Origin: Megalonaias nervosa
Lineage: Eukaryota > Mollusca > Bivalvia > Unionida > Unionidae
Direction of reading: 5' to 3'
Length of the DNA stretch: 64,000 nt
Assembly: GCA_016617855.1 (NCBI GenBank)
Contig: JAECUM010001737.1
Coordinates: forward strand, 1 to 64,000
In this document: positions 49,330-60,700 of the stretch, in pieces
Numbering within the stretch: position 1 is the first letter of the stretch
How the letters are laid out: every line of letters begins with the position of its first letter
Notes under the pieces: model-generated
The model's database searches: none
The model's input: the letters and a program-made list of their open reading frames with translations, nothing else
Told to the model about the DNA's origin: nothing
Position numbers and translations under genes: made by a program

Positions 49330-50360
49330 ATAACTTTCGGCACAAAGAGGGTCACCTGAACGGTCAGTTTGCTTTTCATAGCAAGAGGCCCGATATGTGT
49401 CCACAAATAAAGAGTCATCAACCATCGTTTCGGATATGCTGTTTAACCCAGACTGCCCTATGTATGTGAAGGCATCGTGCACCATTACCAGGATCACAGA
49501 CACAACGTTATGGAAGAGAAGAATTTATGTGGAGAGGCAAGGGCAACTGAAGAGATCTTCCACCATGGACCCACCGTGCAACGACGTTTGAGAAGACGAA
49601 GACCAGTGAAGCAAGGCTACTTATAATAAAGGTCGTTGATTAACAAAACTAAACAGCCCTTTTAAAGGCCACTCAGGTCTCTAGAAAAGAGATATACTTT
49701 ATCTTATTGTCAAAAACAAGTTTGTGGGGGTTTTTTTTGTTTGTTTTATGTATGTGTTTATCTATGTATATGTAGTTGATAAACTAAACTTAAAACTCAT
49801 TTTAACCACTTCACTTGTAAAAGTGCTTATTTGTATGCAATGATATAGACGTGTCTATAAACACTTCTTATCATTCCTTGAGTGTTATAGTCTATAAACA
49901 CTTTCTGCAGTTTTTGTTTGAAGATAGGGGCGTGTTTTGGGATTGTAATCAAACAGCGGGCGATAGTCTGTATATGTGGTGTGATTGGATTATTGATCAA
50001 AATGTTAAAATTGCCATTTCCGTTTAACTCCACAAACTCTCGACCCTTTATCCCTGCACCATTTTAATATTAACATTCAATTTGTCCCTTTAAACACCTT
50101 TTTCACTATAATACCATAACTATATTAAACATATGGACCCATTTAGCATAGAATTTAACCTTTGTACTTAATAGCGTGCCCCGCATGTTAACCTAAGTGC
50201 GTAATGTTAAACTTGTAAACACCCTAAATGCCCCATACAACTACTGACACGATCCCAGTGATAAGGCATGTTTGCACCTGTTCACAGTGACAAGCAAGGG
50301 CAGTTATTGTATGAACGAATTGGTGAAAGGTATGAAGGTATCCATACAACTGCTACTCGT
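49330..50360. other. Intergenic upstream of microseminoprotein gene 2, nothing firm
   Basis: The part at 49340-49600 is somewhat richer in G and C and open on both strands, but I recognise no domain or splice partner. The rest is AT-rich. Confidence 0.4.
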
Positions 50361-50385
50361 GTCCTACAGGCGAATCGCACTCTAG

Positions 50386-50386
<1 letters not shown>

Positions 50387-50470
<84 letters not shown>
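50387..50470. promoter_or_regulatory. 84-bp (TA)n tract at the TATA-box position of microseminoprotein gene 2
   Basis: The upstream block CTACAGGCGAATCGCAC (about 50363-50380) aligns with ATACAGGCGAATCACAA before the 8-bp TATATATA of gene 1. In gene 2 the TATA box is replaced by 42 TA units, ending 9 bases before the first ATG at 50480. The tract may still recruit TBP at variable positions. That is inference. Confidence 0.75.
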
Positions 50471-50473
<3 letters not shown>

Positions 50474-50479
50474 TTACTT

Positions 50480-51278
50480 ATGTTGCAGAAAATGATGTCC
50501 AGCGTGAACAGACAGACGCCGTTGCTACTGATGGTGGTTCTTGTTGTTTTGCATCGGGTTGAATCATATTGCTTCGCAAGTGCTCCGACAATAGGTAAAA
50601 TCCAAAAGAAATATCGTATACTAACTTGAAGGTACAAACATTACCATAAAAAAATGCAAATCCAATCATCTGATTTCTTAGAAAATTCAGGTTAAATGAT
50701 ACGTTCAGCGCACAGTATACGATTTTAATTTGCTGGGGATCTTTTTGTCTTTCTATCGAGAAATTTCTAACAGTCTAGCATGTACCATATTTGAATCAAG
50801 ATTTTTGAAGGCGAGAAAAAATACTGCTGCTTTCTCTGTGTATATGACCCATCTTATTTGGCACAAAAAAAATTCTGTCTTAATAAATTAAGGCTTATAT
50901 GACAATCCGAGCCACCACCCCTACCCCCACCCCCAAAAATTCGGGAAAATGGAATCGTCACAGCCGGCCATACAAGTATAATTTAGCCTGGACAGAAATG
51001 AAGATGACAAGCAGATCTTTTTGGCATGACAATTATATTTTTGATAAAAATTTTGTGAAGCTGTAATATCTTCAATACAATATTATCCTAAGCGCATTTA
51101 TTTACTCGATTACATTTTCTTGTCATTGTGGTCTTATTCGAACTGGTAATAAGTATTAAATAAGTATATTTGAAAGAAATGAAACATTTTTGTATCAGTG
51201 GTGTAAGAGGAAATTCTGGACTGTATCCCAATAAAACGGTTGCTTGATGGAAATACTAACCCCTATCCCCCAAGTTGT

Positions 51279-51329
<51 letters not shown>

Positions 51330-52679
51330 TTAGCTACGCCACTGGTTTGAATAAAGCATTTCTTATTCTAGTTTTCTAATTGTCAGAATATGAGTGAACC
51401 CTTGAAAACAAAATTCTGATCAAAAGCTAAGAATGGGAGTGAGGAGATAATGCTTGTTTTATGACAGCATTGAGTGTCGACTCCCATCATTTTATACTCC
51501 CAGCTGAAATTAAAGAAACTTTTATTCAGATTGGTTTATCTTCTGGCTTTGAAGTGATTTTAAGACGGAGGACTTGTATCAATATAGACTTAGAAAAGGA
51601 GAGTGTATTGAAACTTTCGAATGTGAAATATCTTTCATCTGTTGATGATGCTGCATAAAATATTTGCTTGAGTAGATGAGTGACTTCTAATGAGTAGATC
51701 AGTGGCTTCTAATGAGTTGATTGGTGGATTCTAATGAGTTGATTAGTGGCTTCTAATGAGTAGATTGGTGACTTCTAATGAATAGATCAGTGGCTTCTAA
51801 TGAGTAGATTAGTGACTTTGAAGGAGTAGAGTTGTGGCTTCCAACGAGTTGATTAGGTACTTTTCAGGAGTTGATTAGTGAGCTTCTAATGAGTGGATTT
51901 GTGACTTCTATTATGCACATTTAATTTGTACATGTTAGTTTTTTCCCCATGATTATATGTTATGCATAATTGTATTTTGGGTTTGACATTGTCCAATATC
52001 AAGTTCATTGTGTACCTGATCAGTAACATTATTTTTGTAAACAAATAATACGTAGTTAACATTTCTCTACTAGGGTTTTAAATGTTAGGATCATTATTAA
52101 TGGAAGTAAACATGTTTATCTTAATCTGAGTCTAGGACACTGGTATTTCCCATGAAAATACCTGGTCTACCTGATGTTTCCTATGTTCTGTATTGTAATG
52201 TTAGTAATAGATCTTGTCTTGTTGACAAACTTGAGAATTCTAGAAATGAACTTTTGACCTTTATCCTGGTTCTATTGTGTGTCTTAGCTTTTTATATAAT
52301 GTTGTTTACTTGGGAAATTACCCATTCTTGCATTACCATCTTAAAGTAGAATAAATCTTATTGTTGTGTTCAGTATTTTCATTAGGTGAACCTTTTTGCT
52401 CAAATTATTATTCACTGGAGATACAAAGTGCCCATCAATAATATTCTTTACGGAAACATTAATTTGGAATTATAGTAATTTCAGATATGAACATTTTTAA
52501 TTATATTATTATGATACATCAAAAGATGGTTAGCACATCGCCACACCACCGGACACTGTAACATTAGCGTGTTCGAGACTATAGGCACATCAACATATTC
52601 AATATTGGAATTTAATTGAATAGGCTACCACTGCAAATTAGTTGGAACTTGGTACATTTGGGGTTGTTTGTGTGAGTGA

Positions 52680-52715
<36 letters not shown>

Positions 52716-54767
52716 TTCGGATTTTTTAACGTATCTTTAACAATTTTTCAGCGTCCAAGGCGGACGCTCTAACCACTAGGCCAACGGAGCGGTCTTATAC
52801 ATTTGGACTTGTAATAAATATTTTAGGACTATTTGGGATTTAATTCACATTACTGAAAGTTCCTAATAAATTTTCAATTTTTATTATAGGGAAATAAATT
52901 AATTGTTGAATTTCACAAAACTTGATGGTTTTCGCTTACTTAGATTAAGACCATAGAGTGGTAACACTTCTAATGAGTTGATTGGTGGTTTCTAATGAGT
53001 TGATTAGTGGCTTCTAATGAGTTGTTTAGTGGTTTCTAATGAGCGGATTATATTGGCTTCCAATGAGCAGATTAGTGACTTTAAACGAGTGGTTTAGTGG
53101 CTTCTGATGATTGATAATTGCATTAAAGTAAAAGTCTCACTACTTTACTTGAATAGGTTTATGTATTCAAGACAAGGCTGATGTAGTTCGCATAGCACAG
53201 ATGATCTTTAATTGCAGTTTAAGACAAAATTGTTTTGAACATATTATTTATTTCTGAGGTTTTATTTCTTCTTAATATCACGTCCTTTTTTTTTTATTAA
53301 ACTGCAGATTTTGTTTCACAATGTTTGATGAGCCACTACAAAACAATCTGTCAAATAAGTGCCACAACATGACTAATACAATTTACGATAGGCCTGCCTA
53401 TGTGCCTTTGTACGAGGGAAGTAAGGAACAACTGCACACAAACATGTTTTTAAGAATAGCATTTAATCTACAGCAAATTATGTATAAATTCATGTTGTCA
53501 GCCTTTCGTTCAATAAACAAGTATTACGTCAATCCACCACATCATTCTGACTGAATTCAAATTAAATTTGTCAAGAGATCTATGTTTACAAAAGTTTATT
53601 TTGCTCCAAATTCTAATTCTCTGACACACCGGGAACATAACATGTCTACACAAGATGGTTTTGTTATAGCTTCCTACACGGGACTGATGAATGCTCTCAC
53701 ACAGGGAACAATACTGATCCACACTAGCAGGGCTAAATATGCAAGTCAACACAGGATAGGTGTGTGAACCCATACCGGGAACAGTTGAATGTCTACACAG
53801 GACTGAATTATGTCTCTTACTTGCTTGTCCAGTTCCACATGTAGCACAACATTGCGACTGTCCGGAATTACACAGGCGGCTTCCTAGTACCCTGATAACC
53901 AAGCTAGCAAGCCACATTGTTCATCTCTACATGATTAAAAAATTTGTAAATGTAGTCTGTACTGTTCCTACCTCTTGCAATCCCGCAGCAAGAATACCTA
54001 GTAATAAAATTCAGCTCTTCATGTGCACAGTTCTTGCTAACCGTCGCGCATGGAATGCATCACAACTGACCACGTATTGTGCACCAAAAGCAACTTATGC
54101 TTGCAAAACTAGTTGCAGAATAGTATCTATACTGCATAAATTAAATAAGGTATACAAGCAGTTCAGCTATATAAATGTGCATTCATCTGCCAGCTTACAC
54201 AGTTCGATGAACATTTAGGTAAATAAAGGTATTAACAATTATGAACTTTACTTTTAACTTGTGACAATATGGCAAAGGATATAAAAGTTGAAGCGAGACG
54301 AAATTGTACTTGTTATATAGTCCCAGATGTTATATAAACTGAACTGAGTATCGGCCCACTGCAGAATTGCATTAAATGATCAAGTTCACTCTGATACGGA
54401 GCGGAGTGACTCAACACTTGCAATGAGTCTGGGCAAGCAAAACCTATCAAATTACAGTCGATGATGATTTGTGAGTTTACTGGACTTTTATTTTCTCATC
54501 CAATCAACAGAGAAATATAGCTGTTTGCTAACCTTACTTTTCTTGTCATAGTCTGGTTATTGCAGTCCGGTCGTCCCTGTCATGGTGTTCACGCGCTAGG
54601 AACTACTTTTAAAAAGAAGTGAACCTTAGTTGACTTCTGCCCTGCCTGACGGAGTTGTTATAAAATCAAACAACAACAACAGATATATAACAAAGATAAA
54701 TTCACTGATAAAGCAACGTAAGGTCTCTCCAACTCTGACAATACATCTTACAAAACATTTTCACAGA

Positions 54768-54798
<31 letters not shown>

Positions 54799-57700
54799 TC
54801 GCATCGTCGAGCTATTTGGTTGAGCTCCAAACACACAGGCAATACACATCACTGGCTACAAAAGTCCAAACTCTCTCAAGAGCTACTGTAAAGTCGGCAA
54901 AAACTATAAATGTTTTATCTCAATCTGGTTTATTCTAACTTTGTCAAACACCAACAATCCGGCACCCTTTTGAATGGAACATAATAATGCGAGTGTTTCA
55001 TTCATCAGTCCACATCCTATTCCACAAGAAAAGTTCGATGTAGTGTGTCAGTGCCCTAGCGATAGCAAACACTTGCCATATTTCCAGGACAGAAAGTATA
55101 AATTTCCAACAAAGTCATGAATTACAAATTTTCCCAGTCACTATACACTTCGATAGAACTTTACACCAATAGGTCTATTGTACAGATTAGTATCGTACCG
55201 TTGCCTACCATACAAAGTTTTCCGGTAATAATACGGTAAAAATATTAAATGTTTAATGTTTCTGTTTTCTCATACGCAGAACGTGTACTTAGGGTCGACA
55301 GGTCGCCCTATTGCTCTCATTAACATATTCGTATTAGTGGTAGGTATTTATGTAAACAGTAGCACATTATTACAACCTGTCGTCGTGCAATACTTCTAAC
55401 ACATAACAATTATAACTTATTTTCTTGGTTGTTTGTGTAAGAGCAGTATATATAGGCAGATTCTACTTAGATAATTATTCAGATTTTGATAAAATAGTAC
55501 AAGACTTGATGACCTTTATACAAAGTAACTCATTAATACTATATGGGTTGAACCTCCTAGCTATATTGCAACAATGCAGGGTTATTTTATTTCAATTGGA
55601 AGATTAGGGGTGACAAAAACAATCTATGTCGGTGTTTGTACCAATACAAGAAAATCTCAGTCGTGGGGTGACATTATTTCTCTGTGCACGAGGCAGACAA
55701 GTAATATAACCCCTTGACTGGGATTCCCTCGTCTTGGTGCAAACCCCAACATAGATTTTATTAGTCTCATATTATTCCATGTATAGAAATTAAAATTTGT
55801 ATATAAGATTTGCTATTATTGGTGTGGTCCCTCTCAGAATCATCATCATCTGAGGGACCCCCTAGTCCGAAAATTAATAGTTTTTATATTTTCTTGTTTT
55901 CTTTAGATTGTATGTGCAGTTTGTGTAGTTTTAATAATTTCTTTTTAAGATAATTTTGTTTTTAGGGTTTAAACACCTTTTCTATTCTAGTGTATCTAAG
56001 AGCTTTTCCCCGGTCTGGGAGTCACCGCTCATTGAATTCTAGTGATCTTTGCCAGAGATCTGTATTGCCCTGTGTATGCTATATGTTGAGGCTATTTGTT
56101 TTGTCTGCATTTGTTTTATTGTTGGGCTGGCTTGCAAAAAGATCAAATATTTTCATAGTTTTATTAATTTTATGGGTTTCTTATGCTTCAGGAGTCCGGT
56201 TGTGACTTCTTTGTCGATACCGGTTTCCCTAGCTTGTAACCCTGTTTTATTTTAGTGTGTGTCAATAGATGATAGATAGATCTAGGAAAGTATAGTGTGT
56301 AAAACCTTACAGGTATATTATAGTATGTTTTATTTATATTCTCTTATTGTTTTCATTAAGATTTGCGTAGAGATACAAAACTATCGAAGTTAGAGGGTTT
56401 TTACCGTTTGAAGCGGTTTCGAAGATATCTTTATATGAAGTTTTCGAAGTAAATGCAAAACTCCAAGCAGAATGAAATATAGTTTTAGTCTTTGGATAGG
56501 CTATATACTATATGATACATCAATAGAACAGAAAATGTATGATTTAACTTATGCAAAAAAGTAGATAGTCAATACAATACTTAATGCATATACTATACAT
56601 TGTTCCATAAATTAATGAATAAGGGCGATAGAAATCTGAGCACACGTAATTCCTCCGGAAGGGAGAGGGAGAGAACTAGACAGTAGCAAGAGAAGATAAT
56701 CTAAGTTAGAATGCATTTATACACATATTTACCAAGGATTTTTTGTTTTTTTCTTTTTTTGCAGTTGTTAAATCTTCATTTTTAAATAATTGTTGTAGTT
56801 TATACATGCTTGGTGTCTGACATTAATAAGGATCAATAGATGATTTTCTAAGTGATAGGTATATAGGACAAATTGAGACAAAATGGTATTCATCTTCAAT
56901 ATCATTATTTACTGAAATTTCACATTTCCTTTTGTACCGTTCGTTTCCTAGAATGTCTGCTAGCCTAGATACTTTATGGGTGTGATAAAACCCTTAATTT
57001 ACTTAAAACCTCTCTGTAGCCGACATTAGTAATTAGTCTAAGGAAGCGGTTTCGAAGATATCTTGATGTAAACTTTTCAAAGTAAATGCAAAACTCCAAT
57101 CAGAATGAAATATAGTTTTAGTCTTTGGTTAAAAAGCGATGAAAAGGAAGATATCTGACCTCTCTGTGGCCTGAGATCAATAATATTTTTACTCAATTAA
57201 GGTGTGTTCTACACTGTATAATACAAAAAGAAACGAAAAATCGACACATACTTGTCATAATACATATTCTTAAATCTTTGTAATATTAAAGGATACGTTT
57301 ATGGTAATTTTGAGAGTTCTGGTAATATTGGATAAGTATATGGTAATTTTGAGAGAAATCTGGTAATATTAATGGATACAAACGTGGTAATTTTGAGAGT
57401 AAATGAACAAATGATGTACTATGTCACCAGAAGCAATATTGGTCCTTTCATTCTGAAATTTATATTATTACATTAAAAATAGCAAAGAAAAAATATTCGA
57501 AGAAAGCTGTATCTTAATTGGGACAAAAGGATGATAAAAACAACCCACCTACCCCTAAAAAACAAACGAACACACACAAAAATACAAAAAACATGAATAA
57601 TCTATATTTTCTATCAATTTTTTTCATTTCATTATTTGTAGACAAAAATGAAAAATTTAAACAATTTTAAGCAAGCTTGATTTATCAGCATATGAAACAA

Positions 57701-60700
57701 AAATACATGTGTAAACATAATAAAGTTTGCTCTGCGTAAGCAAGTCCATATGTCCTGACAACAAAGTAGTTTGCGTTTCCAAACATTTATCCCTTTACAT
57801 CTACCTTCCTATTTGTTTTAGGCTACTCCATATATGATTCCTTTGTTTGTAATATATGTTGTGAAAGGTATTGTGCTGGCTCGATAAATGTCTGCATGTT
57901 TGTTCACTGTATTCTGTATATGCATATCATATCACCAGGCAGGCGTCGGCAGACGTGGTTACATTTTGAATTGAAGGATAAAAGTCACATGTAATATTTT
58001 ATCGAATAAGAATAATAAGGGAGATTGCGATAATGCATTTGTTCTAGGACACACGGTACTAATGGTATGGAAAAATGGAAACGAGCCTGGAAATGGGTGA
58101 ACATTAAATAGAGTATATATGGGTTTGGCTGTAATGTAAGTTATGTTTTAGGGAAAAAAAAATCTTTAGAGAGCTTATCCTAGTTGTAAGTGAAAAAAAT
58201 AGAGACATTGTTTTATTGATGAAATTCCAGTTCTTTAACAGTTTTGAGTTTGGAACATTCATTACTAAAATTAGCACCTGACTCTTTGGTGCGGAATTGA
58301 AACCACATGTTTCAAACACATGCAGGTCCAGAAAATGCCGCGGCCCATATCCTTTCCTCTACACAAAGCTGACATCCAGGTTTCATCTATACTGATAAAT
58401 ATATGTTTGATCATGGACACTCAGAAATTTTAAGTTATTGAATTCTTAATATCATGGTGTTTGCATAGGTTCACTATGGGAACTGAATTTGTACCGTGAG
58501 TCCTATAGACAGCTACAGCAATACAATGACTCCACATATGCAGGTGCAATTAACATTACTCTAATTGGAATCATATGGTTCTGTTTGTGGATAACAAGCA
58601 AAATTAATACCTTTTTTAAACCACAGACTGACTTTCAGTGGGATATTAAATACATATTCAGATATATCAACTGTTGCCAAGAAGGGGGGAGGGGGAACAG
58701 AGTGTAGATTTGACTATATTAGGTGGAGTGTTTTGCACTTTGGTTCATATCTAAGCAATACATATATACAATTTATACAATTTACCATCTTTAGAGTAAT
58801 TATAGGAAGCAATATGATATTTCCTAGTTGTGTTTTGAAACATAATGCATCAGATATGATCACTTAGGTCTCTTCCACCATGCTTAATGGGGATGACCTC
58901 TCATGACTTTGCATCCCCCTAATTTCTTTCAGTGAATGTTTTGAAACTTCATATTTTGTATTTTAATGGACTTATGTTTACCTTACTTTTGTTTTAATAT
59001 ATATGTTTTCTGGGAGGAATTTTAGGTAATTTTTGTCATTTAAATCTCTTTTTTTCTGTAATAATATATGTACATATAGATGGTCACCTTGACCTTTAAC
59101 CCCTTAATTACATAATATGACAAGGCTGGTAATATATTTCAGTATTAAATTGAAGAGAGAAATGGTGATATTAAAAAAGACGACTCTTATTAGACAGCTT
59201 TATTTTAATATTTTTTCTGATTTTCTTAAATAAAGCTCAAATATCTAAATGTTGCCTGAAATGCACCATTGCTCTTTAGGAGAAAATGAACTTGCAATAT
59301 AATTTAATATTCACTAATGTAATCTTTGACAAGCAGAACTATGCACATTGCTTACTTATGTATTGAACTACTATTCCAAGGGCTGTCAAGAAAATCAAGG
59401 GTGGATATAGGACACACGGTACTAATGGTATGGAAAAATGGGAACCAGCCTGGAAATGGGTGAACATACAACATAGCATATATGGGTTTGGCTGGCCAGG
59501 ATTGGTTAATAATGTAAGTTATGTTTTAGGAAAAAGAATCTTTTGAGAGCTTATCCTAGTTGTAAGTGAAAAAAATAGAGACATTGTTTTATTGATGGAA
59601 TTCCAGTCCTTTAACAGTTTTGAGTTTGGAACATTCATTACTAAAATTAGCACCTGACTCTTTGGTGCGGAATTGAAAGCACATGTTTCAAATACATGCA
59701 GGTCCAGAAAATGTCGCGGCTCATATCCTTTCCTCTACACAAAGCTGACATCCAGGTTTCATCTATACTGATAAATATATGTTTGATCATGGACACTCAG
59801 AAATTTTAAGTTATTGAATTTTTAATATCATGGTGTTTGCATAGGTTTACTATGGGAACTGAATTAGTACCGTGAGTCCTCTATTTTTTCGGGGTGGGGG
59901 TGTGCGTGTGTGTGCAACAAAGTAGCTTGGCAACGGCTCACTTGACGATTCGTCAGCAGCGTAACAACAGTCGGTTGATTCGAAGTTACTAGTCTACTAC
60001 AGCTCACGGAAGATAAATGGCACCTCACCTATGTCCGCGTGGGTCAGAGTCTCGGGCTCCACCAAAGTCTATATGTGAAAAAGCTTGCCAGTAGCATCCT
60101 TTGGGTCGGTGGTTATTACCGGGGATTTCACGGCCTCTTCCGCCACCATTTATACTGGCCGCCATGTATAGCCTATCCTGCGCTGTGAAATGACATTACC
60201 CCACCCCCCACTCCCCGGCCAAAAAAGAACAACAACTACAGCTCACTGAAGATAAATGTGCAATAACAAACACATATGATCGAGTCCATCTCACATGAAA
60301 TAGGGACAATGCCAATTCTAAACAACCAAAAAGAATTAATTTCATAGAATTACTGAAAACATTAATATCCTGTAGAATATTGACTGACACGGGCACGTGA
60401 GATGTTTTGAGTCTCATATTTACGTAAATTTTTTATTTCTATCATTGATTTTACTGAGAATAATAAAATAAATACAACCTGCTCTCACAAAAATTGGACC
60501 AACATCTTCTGTTAACATTAATATTTACATCAAAACATGGTCTGTTTTATCGCAGTAGACCCATGGAAAGACAGATGAACAGTATTTTGATTGACAATTG
60601 TTAAGGGGTCAGTTATTGTCATGCATCTTTCCTTATTTTAAGATAATGCCGTCAACATATGTGAATACAAAAGTGTACAGTACAAACCTGGCTCCTTCAG

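Noticed and set aside
49330..49610. GC-richer segment open on both strands, possible exon
   Set aside because: No splice partners, no start context and no recognised domain were found.
49188..50637. Long open frames of alternating Ile-Tyr on both strands
   Set aside because: They are translations of (TA)n tracts with no coding flanks.
52747..52796. Functional tRNA-Pro gene
   Set aside because: Only the D-arm and anticodon-arm equivalents are visible. The T arm and acceptor stem are absent, and it is bounded by a SINE-type target duplication.
53760..54218. 152-codon cysteine-containing open frame
   Set aside because: It is open from an alternative start only, overlaps an open frame on the other strand, and matches no family I recognise. 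It is recorded only as part of an unidentified insertion.
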